34,155 bases of DNA from positions 1-34,155 of the forward strand of contig CACLRF010000010.1 in assembly GCA_902609235.1 (NCBI GenBank). The letters run 5' to 3'. This DNA comes from an uncultured Pelagibacteraceae bacterium (GTDB lineage Bacteria; Pseudomonadota; Alphaproteobacteria; Pelagibacterales; Pelagibacteraceae). Each line of letters begins with the position of its first letter. Positions within the stretch are counted from its first letter, which is position 1. Shown piece after piece: positions 27,312 to 34,155 of the stretch. The notes beneath the pieces are model-generated. The model saw only the letters and a list, made by a program, of their open reading frames with translations. It was not told the DNA's origin and did not search any database. The translations under genes and the position numbers were made by a program.

Positions 27312-28493
27312 ATGAAAAAACTATTTATCGCTGCATTTATGTTTGTTTCTATTTTTGGAACAAAAGTAATGGCAGATATTAAAATGGGGATTATTTTAGG
27401 ATTCACTGGTCCTATTGAGTCTCTAACTCCAGCTATGGCTGCATCTGCAGAGCTTGCTTTTAAAGAAGCATCAGACTCAGGCTCGCTATTAGGTGGAAAA
27501 AAAATTGAAGTTATGAGAGCAGATTCAACTTGTGTTGACTCAGCAGCAGCAACAGCAGCAGCTGAAGGTTTAATTTCAGGTGGCGTAGCTGCAATCATGG
27601 GAGCTGACTGTTCAGGTGTAACTGGCGCTATTGCAACAAATGTTGCTGTACCAAACGGTGTAGTTATGATTTCACCTTCAGCAACTTCTCCAGGTTTAAC
27701 AACTCTAGATGATAAAGGGTATTTCTTTAGAACTGCTCCATCAGATGCTAGAGGTGGTCAAATCTTAGCTGACATAACTAAAGATAGAAAAGTAAAAAGT
27801 GTTGCAATCACTTATACTAACAATGACTATGGTAAAGGTTTAGCTGATGTTTATAAAGCAGCAGTTGAAGCTCATGGTATTAAAGTTACAACCGTAACTG
27901 CTCACGAAGATGGAAAAGCAGATTACTCATCTGAAGTAGCAACTCTTGCTTCTGCTGGTGGTGATGCTGTAGCAGTTATTGGTTATCTTGACCAAGGAGG
28001 AAAAGGAATCATTCAAGCTTCTTTAGACTCTGGTGCATTTGATAAATTTGTTTTATCAGATGGTATGATCGGTCAATCTTTAGTTGATGCTTTTGGTAAA
28101 GATTTAAGTAAATCATTTGGATCAATGCCGGGTTCTACTGGTAAAGGTGCAGGTATTTTTGCTGAAGTTGCAAAAGCTGGAGGTGTAGAAGCATCTGGTC
28201 CATACACAGCTGAGTCTTACGATGCAGCTGCTTTAATCGTTCTTGCAATGCAAGCAGGTAATTCTGCTGACAGAGCATCTATTGCAAAAAATGTAATGGA
28301 TGTTGCTAACGCCCCTGGAAAAAAGATTTACCCAGGTGAACTTAAGAAAGGTTTGGATTTACTTGCAAAAGGTAAAAAGATTAATTACGAAGGTGCTACT
28401 GGAGTAACATTTACTGATGTTGGTGAAGCTGAAGGTTCTTTCTTAGAACAAGAAGTTAAAGGCGGAAAATTCAAAACTAAAAAACAAAGATAA
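27312..28493 (+). CDS. Liv-type (branched-chain amino acid/amide family) ABC substrate-binding protein
   Basis: This is the periplasmic ligand-capture subunit of a HAAT-family uptake system. The 393-residue protein has a signal peptide (about residues 1-21, cleavage after VMA), then IKMGIILGFTGPIESLTPAMAASAELAF, typical of LivK/type-1 periplasmic folds. Two cysteines, Cys74 and Cys100, are placed like the LivK disulfide. TYTNNDYGKGLADVY and ESYDAAALIVLAMQ are also family-like. Ligand specificity is not readable; this family also takes up amides, urea and aromatic acids. The start at 27312 is chosen for the signal peptide and ribosome site. It converges with the minus-strand operon carrying livGFHM, which is presumably its membrane partner. 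Confidence 0.92.
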   Translation: MKKLFIAAFMFVSIFGTKVMADIKMGIILGFTGPIESLTPAMAASAELAFKEASDSGSLLGGKKIEVMRADSTCVDSAAATAAAEGLISGGVAAIMGADCSGVTGAIATNVAVPNGVVMISPSATSPGLTTLDDKGYFFRTAPSDARGGQILADITKDRKVKSVAITYTNNDYGKGLADVYKAAVEAHGIKVTTVTAHEDGKADYSSEVATLASAGGDAVAVIGYLDQGGKGIIQASLDSGAFDKFVLSDGMIGQSLVDAFGKDLSKSFGSMPGSTGKGAGIFAEVAKAGGVEASGPYTAESYDAAALIVLAMQAGNSADRASIAKNVMDVANAPGKKIYPGELKKGLDLLAKGKKINYEGATGVTFTDVGEAEGSFLEQEVKGGKFKTKKQR

Positions 28494-28510
28494 TTTTTTA
28501 TCTTAATTCA

Positions 28511-28548
28511 AAAAACCCCAGTAATTTAATTGCTGGGGTTTTTTTTGT
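28511..28548. terminator. intrinsic terminator, bidirectional
   Basis: AAAAAACCCCAG and CTGGGGTTTTTTTT form a stem around an 11-base AT-rich loop, beginning 17 bases after the binding-protein stop. A runs precede and T runs follow, so it can work on both strands. The final codons and stop of the convergent MFS gene lie inside the stem and loop. Confidence 0.9.
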
Positions 28549-29698
28549 CTGCTCTAATAATTGAAAAAAGGATTAAAATTAGAAACGGTATACACATAAA
28601 GTTTATTATTTTCCAACTAGTCATTGAAATTAATATACCTGCTGAGAGACTTCCTATTGCTGTTGCAGAAAAAACCACTAGATCATTAAATCCTTGTGCT
28701 TTGAATTTTTCATGCTGACTATAAGTTGTCACAAGTAAACTTGTCCCTGAAATGTAAAGAAAATTCCAACCAATACCCAAAAAAATAAGAGAAAGAAAAT
28801 AGTTTAAAAATGTTGGTTCAAATAAACTCAGAATAATTGTTAATATATAAAAAAAAACTCCACCATACATAATTTTAGAATAACCAAATTTATTAACTAG
28901 ATTTCCTGTAATCAATGATGGCAAGAACATTCCCAATACATGAAATTGAATAACAATGCCAACTTTATCTACGCTTATATTGTGAACGAAGTGCATACTT
29001 ATAGGTGTTGCAGTCATTAAAAATGCCATAACTACATATCCAAACGTTGCAGCAAACATTGCTTGAATAAATCTTGGATCAGACAAAAATTCTTTATAAC
29101 TTCTCATCTTTAAGTTTGTTTCTTTATCATTGCTCTTTTCTTTTAAATTTTTATAAAAACTTAAGAAAATTGCTGGCATAATTGTTAGACAAGCTAAAGC
29201 TATATATGATCCAACATAAATATAACCACTAATCAGATCTTTAGTGTAATTTGCCAAACTAATTCCAATAAATGCAGATACTATTCCAGCTAATAGCAAC
29301 ATAGAAACAGCTTTGGGTGCTTTTTCTTTTTCAACACTCTCAGCCGCTGCAAACCTATATTGATGAATAAAAGCCATACCTGTTCCAAGAAAAAAACAAG
29401 AAAGAGAAAAAATTATAAAATTATTATTATAAACTGCAAAAGCTGCCAGCAAACAAGATAAAGAACTTCCGATTGATGCAAAAATAAAACCAAGTCGTCT
29501 TCCAATCAATGACATAATTCTGGCTGCAAAAATTGTAGACAGAGCAATCCCAACTACATAAATTGAAGGTGGAAATGTTGACAATGATTTAATTGGAGAA
29601 ATTTGGCTGCCAATAATACCACTTAAAAAAACTGTTACATTTGCTGCTGTAAAGCCAAAAACTTGACTTAAAATAAGTAACGAAAGATTTTTATTCAT
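28526..29698 (-). CDS. MFS transporter
   Basis: This 390-residue protein has about 12 predicted membrane helices in two halves, split by a charged loop near residues 185-205 (YKNLKEKSNDKETNLKMRSYKEF). An MFS-like motif-A region follows helix 2 (ARIMSLIGRRLGF). Another landmark is FLGTGMAFIHQYRFAAAES in the first half. The family suggests drug or metabolite transport; substrate unknown. Its stop codon sits in the loop of the terminator shared with the binding-protein gene. The start overlaps the stop of a 23-codon upstream frame by one base (TAATG), tying it to the liv operon. Confidence 0.88.
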   Translation of the reverse strand: MNKNLSLLILSQVFGFTAANVTVFLSGIIGSQISPIKSLSTFPPSIYVVGIALSTIFAARIMSLIGRRLGFIFASIGSSLSCLLAAFAVYNNNFIIFSLSCFFLGTGMAFIHQYRFAAAESVEKEKAPKAVSMLLLAGIVSAFIGISLANYTKDLISGYIYVGSYIALACLTIMPAIFLSFYKNLKEKSNDKETNLKMRSYKEFLSDPRFIQAMFAATFGYVVMAFLMTATPISMHFVHNISVDKVGIVIQFHVLGMFLPSLITGNLVNKFGYSKIMYGGVFFYILTIILSLFEPTFLNYFLSLIFLGIGWNFLYISGTSLLVTTYSQHEKFKAQGFNDLVVFSATAIGSLSAGILISMTSWKIINFMCIPFLILILFSIIRADKKNPSN

Positions 29699-29769
29699 TA
29701 AAAGAATAAATACTTATCAGCCATATACAAAGCCCAAGCAGCGGCAGCACCCAATATAATATATTTCAT
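29698..29769 (-). CDS. 23-residue hydrophobic micro-ORF between livM and the MFS gene
   Basis: A short frame starts with ATG at 29769, five bases after the livM stop, and ends in a TAA that overlaps the MFS start. The product begins MKYIILGAAAAWALYMADKY and ends in hydrophobic residues: one alanine-rich membrane helix. It fills the only gap between livM and the MFS gene. Short length prevents any statistical support from this sequence alone; conservation across relatives would be the test. Confidence 0.5.
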   Translation of the reverse strand: MKYIILGAAAAWALYMADKYLFF

Positions 29770-29774
29770 TATGT

Positions 29775-31145
29775 TTACTTTATTTCTATTTTTTCAGGAA
29801 GTATACCTTTAGGTCGATACCTCATTATAAATAACAATCCTAATCCCATCATTAAAAATCTAAAATAAGGAACGCTTTCTATTAAGTGAGCTTTAAGTGC
29901 ATTCGTTTCAGGAATTCCAGCAGTGAAAAAGTTTATTAAGAATAAAGATATTGGTGCAGCTTCAATCCATAAGAACCAAACAACAAAACCTCCCAAAATT
30001 GCTCCAAAATTGTTTCCACTTCCTCCAACAATTACCATCACCCAAATCAAAAATGTATATCTCATAGGTCTATAACTTCCCGGCGTAAATAAACCATCTT
30101 GAGTAACTAACATTGCACCAGCTATTCCAACAATTGCTGAGCCTAAAATAAAAATTAATAAGTGTTGTTTTACAACATTTTTACCCATTGCGTTTGCAGC
30201 TTCCTCATTATCTCTTATTGCTCTCATCATTCTTCCCCAAGGAGAATAAAGGGCTTTTTGAGTTAAAATTAGGAGAATAATTACTACTACTAAGAATAGT
30301 CCTGAGTAACAAAGTTTTACAAATACTGATGAACCTTCAATAACAAGTTGGTTTAAAGCAGCTTTTCTATCAGCTAAATTCTCAATTATACTTAATTTTC
30401 CTGAATTAAAATTTTCAACTAATTTTATAAACCAATCTGTCGTTTGAAGATCTACTTCATAAGGTGCTGGTCTTTTTAATCCAATAACATTTTTGACTCC
30501 TCTTGTGAGCCAGTCTTCGTGTTTAATAATCGCAATAACAATTTCAGAAATAAGAAGGGTAGCAATTGCTAAATAGTCTGCTCTAAGACCAAGTGCAACT
30601 TTTCCAACTATAAAGGCTAAACCTCCCGCAAATAGGGCCCCAACTATCCAAGAAAAGATAATTGGTAATCCAAATCCTCCTAGGAAACCGGTTTTAGCAG
30701 GATCAACTGCTTCAATAGCTTCTATGCCTGGCTCTGCAGAAAATCTAATAAGTAAAATACCTGAAATTATTATTGCAGCTATGCTGTATGTTCTGATTTT
30801 TGATTTTTCAAATCTTTTTAAAATAAACCTTATAACTAATATCATTACTACTATGAGCCATAATGACATTAGAATGTCGAAACCTCCTGCCCTCCAGGCC
30901 TCTTGAACAGGGTCGACAGATATTAATACTGCAGCCAAACCACCTAAAGCTGTATAACCCATAATTCCAAAATTAATTAAACCAGCATATCCCCATTGAA
31001 TATTTGCACCCATTGTCATAACTGCAGAAATTAAACAAAGATTGAATATTGATAATGCTATGTTCCAAGACTGAAATATCCCAACCATCAGAATGAGCAC
31101 CATCATGATACTGTAAGCTGCAATTACATTCAGGTTCTTTCTCAC
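29775..31145 (-). CDS. livM: Liv-type ABC transporter permease, LivM
   Basis: This is the second integral membrane subunit of the Liv (HAAT) transporter. The 456-residue protein has about ten membrane segments and the family marks MGANIQWGYAGLINFGIMGYTALGG (residues about 44-68), GLRADYLAIATLLISEI and SPWGRMMRAIRDNEEAANAMGKN, the coupling-helix region that meets the ATPases. It ends in YRPKGILPEK. It is longer than many LivM proteins because of the stretch between the membrane parts (about residues 225-275). Its start overlaps livH by four bases. Confidence 0.93.
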   Translation of the reverse strand: MRKNLNVIAAYSIMMVLILMVGIFQSWNIALSIFNLCLISAVMTMGANIQWGYAGLINFGIMGYTALGGLAAVLISVDPVQEAWRAGGFDILMSLWLIVVMILVIRFILKRFEKSKIRTYSIAAIIISGILLIRFSAEPGIEAIEAVDPAKTGFLGGFGLPIIFSWIVGALFAGGLAFIVGKVALGLRADYLAIATLLISEIVIAIIKHEDWLTRGVKNVIGLKRPAPYEVDLQTTDWFIKLVENFNSGKLSIIENLADRKAALNQLVIEGSSVFVKLCYSGLFLVVVIILLILTQKALYSPWGRMMRAIRDNEEAANAMGKNVVKQHLLIFILGSAIVGIAGAMLVTQDGLFTPGSYRPMRYTFLIWVMVIVGGSGNNFGAILGGFVVWFLWIEAAPISLFLINFFTAGIPETNALKAHLIESVPYFRFLMMGLGLLFIMRYRPKGILPEKIEIK

Positions 31146-32152
31146 AATACTTTCCCCTTAAATATTCCCGAAGGTCGATAAATTAAAACAATTACAAGAA
31201 TAGAGAACGAGACTGCAAACTTATAATCTGTAGATAATAACTGAACTAAACTATTTGGCTCCATATTTTCTGGTAAAATATACATAAAGAATTTTTTATA
31301 TGCATAAGTGAGTAATATTTCAGAAAAAGCTATTACATATCCGCCTAAAAAAGCTCCAAATGGATTTCCAATTCCTCCAACAATTGCAGCAGCAAAAATT
31401 GGAAGCATATTATTAAAGTAAGTAAATGGTTTAAAACTTTTATCTAAACCATACAAAGCACCACCAATAGTTGCTAAAATTCCAGCAATAACCCAAGTAA
31501 CTAAAACTATTCTTTTTGGATCAATACCTGACAACAAAGCAAGATCTTCATTATCAGAATAAGCTTTCATACTTTTTCCGGTTTTTGTTCTATTTAAAAA
31601 CCAAAACAATAAAGAGACTAGAACTATCGTTACAAAAATAGTTATTACTTGAGTTGATTTCAATGCAAGACCTTCGTTTAAACCTGTCATCTCCTTAAAT
31701 TCACGAGCTTTAATAATAAATTTTTCTCCATCAAAAAATCTTCTATCACTAGGTCCAATAATAATTCTTACCACTGCTTGTGTTACAAACATTACTCCAA
31801 TGCTTACCATTGCAAACTGAACTGGAGGGCTTTTTTGATGTCTATAATATTTGAAGACAAATTTATCTATTAAAAGCATGTAAAGAATCATGAAAATAAT
31901 TCCAAATGGGATAGCTAATAAAGCAGTAGGTAAAACACCTAAAGAGACTCCTAATGATTGAAAATACCATGTAAATATAATCGTTGCCATGGTTCCAAAA
32001 GACATCATGTCACCAGTTGCGAAGTTTGCAAATCGTAAAATTCCATAAATAAGTGTTACAAATATTGCACCCAGTGCTAACTGAGAACCATAAGTTAATG
32101 CAGGAATGAAAATATAATTTAATAAAAGAATTATTGCATTTACAAAATCCAT
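31142..32152 (-). CDS. livH: Liv-type ABC transporter permease, LivH
   Basis: This is the first integral membrane subunit of the Liv transporter. The 336-residue protein has roughly eight membrane helices, and YGSQLALGAIFVTLIYGILRFANFATGDMMSFGT near the N-terminus is the LivH pattern. The coupling region is TKTGKSMKAYSDNEDLALLSGIDPKRI, and GGIGNPFGAFLGGYVIAFSEILL lies late in the chain. It overlaps livM by four bases and follows livF after one base, so it belongs to a single polycistronic unit livG-livF-livH-livM. Confidence 0.94.
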   Translation of the reverse strand: MDFVNAIILLLNYIFIPALTYGSQLALGAIFVTLIYGILRFANFATGDMMSFGTMATIIFTWYFQSLGVSLGVLPTALLAIPFGIIFMILYMLLIDKFVFKYYRHQKSPPVQFAMVSIGVMFVTQAVVRIIIGPSDRRFFDGEKFIIKAREFKEMTGLNEGLALKSTQVITIFVTIVLVSLLFWFLNRTKTGKSMKAYSDNEDLALLSGIDPKRIVLVTWVIAGILATIGGALYGLDKSFKPFTYFNNMLPIFAAAIVGGIGNPFGAFLGGYVIAFSEILLTYAYKKFFMYILPENMEPNSLVQLLSTDYKFAVSFSILVIVLIYRPSGIFKGKVL

Positions 32153-32153
32153 A

Positions 32154-32861
32154 TTACCCTCCCAAAAAAGAGCTTCTTACTCTTGGATCGTCTAATAATT
32201 CTTTTCCAGTTCCTGAATAACGATTTTCTCCAGTCACTAGTACATAGCCTCTATCTGAAATGCTTAAGGCTTGTTTTGCATTTTGTTCTACCATTAAGAT
32301 AGCAACGTTTGTTCTTTTTACTTTTACAATATGATCAAATAATTCGTCCATCACAATTGGTGATACACCAGCAGTTGGCTCATCTAACATTAAAACAGTA
32401 GGCTTAATCATTAAAGCCCGACCTAGAGCTACTTGTTGTCTTTGACCTCCAGAAAGTTCTCCAACCATTTGATTTCTTTTCTCTCTTAAAATTGGAAACA
32501 AGTCGTAAATTTCTGCAATAATATTTTTAATTTCATCTTCAACAAGAAATGCACCCATTTCTAAATTTTCTTCAACAGTCATCCCCGCAAAAACATTTTT
32601 AGTCTGTGGAACAAAAGAAATACCTTGTTTAACTCTATCTTGAGGAGATAATTTTGAAATATCTTTACCATCAATCTTTACTGACCCAGATTTTAAATTG
32701 AGTAAACCTAACATTGCTTTCATGGCGGTTGATTTACCTGCGCCGTTAGGCCCTAGAATAGAAACTATTTCACCCTTATTTACATTCACTGAACACGAAC
32801 TAATAATGTCAGGACCATTACCATAGCCACCTGTCATTTCTATTCCTTCAAAATATGCCAT
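32154..32861 (-). CDS. livF: Liv-type ABC transporter ATP-binding protein, LivF
   Basis: LivF is one of the two ATPase subunits. The 235-residue protein has Walker A GPNGAGKS (residues 37-44), signature LSGGQRQQVALGRAL, Walker B VLMLDEPTAGVSP and the switch His replaced by the family's VEQN-type stretch (MVEQNAKQAL), as is normal for LivF. Its ATG shares one base with the livG stop. Confidence 0.95.
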   Translation of the reverse strand: MAYFEGIEMTGGYGNGPDIISSCSVNVNKGEIVSILGPNGAGKSTAMKAMLGLLNLKSGSVKIDGKDISKLSPQDRVKQGISFVPQTKNVFAGMTVEENLEMGAFLVEDEIKNIIAEIYDLFPILREKRNQMVGELSGGQRQQVALGRALMIKPTVLMLDEPTAGVSPIVMDELFDHIVKVKRTNVAILMVEQNAKQALSISDRGYVLVTGENRYSGTGKELLDDPRVRSSFLGG

Positions 32862-33649
32862 TAGTTTGTATCCTTTAATTTTGATCCTCTACCAAGATAA
32901 CTCTCAATAACTTTTTCATCTTTTTTTGCTTCTTCAACACTTCCCTCAAATAAAACTGATCCTTCAGCCATTACAATCACTGGATCACACAATCTTCCAA
33001 TAAAATCCATATCATGTTCAATCATACAAAAAGTATAACCTTTTTCTTTATTTAACTTTTCTATTGCAGTTCCTAGATCTTTTAGCAAAGTTCTGTTAAC
33101 ACCAGCTCCTACTTCATCTAATAGTACTAATTTTGCATCAACCATCATGGTTCTTCCAAGTTCTAATAATTTCTTTTGACCACCTGAAAGATTTCCAGCA
33201 AGCTCGTTAGATAGATGTCCTAGATTTAAAAACTCAACAACTTCTTTTGCTTTTTCTTTAACCACAGCTTCTTCTTTTGCAACTAAACCTGGTTTAAATA
33301 ATGCAGTCATTATTTTTTCACCAGATTGATTTCCAGGAACCATCATTAAATTTTCTAAAACAGATAAATTTGAAAACTCGTGTGCAATTTGAAATGTTCT
33401 TAACAACCCTTTAGAAAATAACTCATATGATGGTACATCTGTAATGTTTTCATCATCAAAAACAACATTGCCACTTGAGGATTTTAAGTTTCCAGCAATT
33501 AAATTAAATAAAGTTGTCTTACCAGATCCATTTGGTCCAATTATGCCAGTGATTGTTCCTCTTTTAACTTTTATTGAACAATCCGAAACTGCAGCTAATC
33601 CACCAAAATATTTACTTAAATTATTAATCTCTAAAATATTTTTAGACAT
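32861..33649 (-). CDS. livG: Liv-type ABC transporter ATP-binding protein, LivG
   Basis: LivG is the other ATPase. The 262-residue protein has Walker A GPNGSGKT (residues 38-45), RTFQIAHEFSNLSVLENLM (Q-loop region), signature LSGGQKKLLELGR and the H-switch in MIEHDMDFI. The Walker B stretch is LVLLDEVGAGVN: the catalytic Glu is kept, but the usual Pro after it is Val. It lies five bases downstream of the ProC-like gene, which is probably transcribed with it. Confidence 0.93.
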   Translation of the reverse strand: MSKNILEINNLSKYFGGLAAVSDCSIKVKRGTITGIIGPNGSGKTTLFNLIAGNLKSSSGNVVFDDENITDVPSYELFSKGLLRTFQIAHEFSNLSVLENLMMVPGNQSGEKIMTALFKPGLVAKEEAVVKEKAKEVVEFLNLGHLSNELAGNLSGGQKKLLELGRTMMVDAKLVLLDEVGAGVNRTLLKDLGTAIEKLNKEKGYTFCMIEHDMDFIGRLCDPVIVMAEGSVLFEGSVEEAKKDEKVIESYLGRGSKLKDTN

Positions 33650-33654
33650 TTTAT

Positions 33655-34155
33655 TTATTTGTTTAGTCTTTTGTGAATACTATTTAAAGTTTTTTCTAGA
33701 GACTTATAAAAACCTGCTTTAGTTAATTCCTTTACACCTTGTTCATTTAACCCTTTTGGCGTTTGAGACTCTTTTACTAAATTCATTAAATTTTCTTTTG
33801 AATTTACTACAGCATCTTCAGATAAAGCTAAAAATAAAGAAGTAATATATTTTTGAGCATTATTTCTTTTTACCCCTCTTTTTACCAACCAATCAGTCAT
33901 CACTCTCAACATCTCATAAAAGGGCGCCATCATGCCAGAGGTTGACCAAAAATTTATAGACGATTTTTCATTCTTAATTTCTACAGTTATACCCAAGTTA
34001 TTGAAAAACGCTTTAACTTTTGAATTAGGAGGACAAATAGGCACTGGACCTTTCTTTAATGAAATTGGAGGTAGAGGTATTGCTCTTACAATTTTTGCTT
34101 TTACTTTAATTGCTTTTTTTAATTGAGATAAAGTAATTGTCGAAATAAAACTAAC
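33655..34155 (-). CDS. pyrroline-5-carboxylate reductase-like protein, C-terminal part (partial)
   Basis: The frame is open to the window edge, so the N-terminal NAD(P)-binding part lies beyond 34155. What is visible (about 166 residues) looks like the C-terminal half of ProC: IVRAIPLPPISLKKGPVP (end of the Rossmann half), then the helical dimerisation domain with TSGMMAPFYEMLRVMTDWLVKRGVKRNNAQKY and ESQTPKGLNEQGVKELTKAGFY. The usual SxPGG-type motif reads SQTPKG here, and the segment that in ProC often reads SGSGPAY is TSGMMAPFY. It is thus a divergent paralogue and may reduce another cyclic imine. A GTG at 34044 is internal, not the start. It sits at the head of the liv operon. Confidence 0.8.
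   Translation of the reverse strand, partial: VSFISTITLSQLKKAIKVKAKIVRAIPLPPISLKKGPVPICPPNSKVKAFFNNLGITVEIKNEKSSINFWSTSGMMAPFYEMLRVMTDWLVKRGVKRNNAQKYITSLFLALSEDAVVNSKENLMNLVKESQTPKGLNEQGVKELTKAGFYKSLEKTLNSIHKRLNK

Noticed and set aside
27281..27598. A 105-codon minus-strand frame over the start of the binding-protein gene.
   Set aside because: It mirrors the alanine-rich signal and N-terminal region of the binding protein and has no supporting context.

Overview
The window looks like a stretch of a SAR11 (Candidatus Pelagibacter-type) alphaproteobacterial chromosome. The grounds are very AT-rich DNA, tiny or overlapping intergenic spaces, a circularly permuted alphaproteobacterial-type tmRNA gene, and protein sequences that read like Pelagibacter housekeeping genes. 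This assignment is by eye; no database was searched.

Layout. (1) 1-10234 is core metabolism: the 3' half of dxs, aroC (convergent), pdxH, a polyprenyl diphosphate synthase (ispB-like), then a coupled run of sohB-like peptidase, glyQ, glyS and ppdK. (2) 10235-12723 is an accessory cassette of four unrecognised, translationally coupled genes: a large membrane protein with a possible nuclease-like middle domain, a 20-residue hydrophobic peptide, a 62-residue single-span protein and a secreted protein. It lies between two copies of the 3' end of the tmRNA gene and, just inside them, between two copies of a second 23-bp repeat. That is the architecture expected of DNA inserted at the tmRNA 3' end. 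(3) 12725-12984 (minus) is the two-piece tmRNA gene, with tag ANESYALAA. (4) 13027-19323 is thyX, an Mrp-type Fe-S carrier ATPase (minus), then hflK-hflC-DUF2065-degP-miaA. (5) 19376-22116 is ilvB and ilvH, followed by an ilvC that breaks after about 54 codons and continues in frame into the tail of an EamA/DMT permease. This is either a real deletion fusion or an assembly join. (6) 22113-27204 is a probable catabolic operon: a 2-oxoglutarate/Fe(II) oxygenase, a luciferase-like flavin monooxygenase, an AA_synth (DUF1185) protein, an alpha/beta hydrolase and an aldehyde dehydrogenase. (7) 27312-34155 is a Liv-type ABC uptake system. Its binding protein is on the plus strand; livG, livF, livH and livM are on the minus strand with a ProC-like gene upstream and a 23-residue membrane peptide plus an MFS permease downstream.

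How the parts fit. Regions 6 and 7 together look like import and ring or amide breakdown of a nitrogenous compound. The enzyme-class series (flavin monooxygenase, chorismate-mutase/YjgF-like fold, alpha/beta hydrolase) resembles the Rut pyrimidine pathway without being it. The two most unusual items are the tmRNA-inserted cassette and the ilvC fusion; the LLM/AA_synth operon is the best candidate for an uncharacterised pathway.
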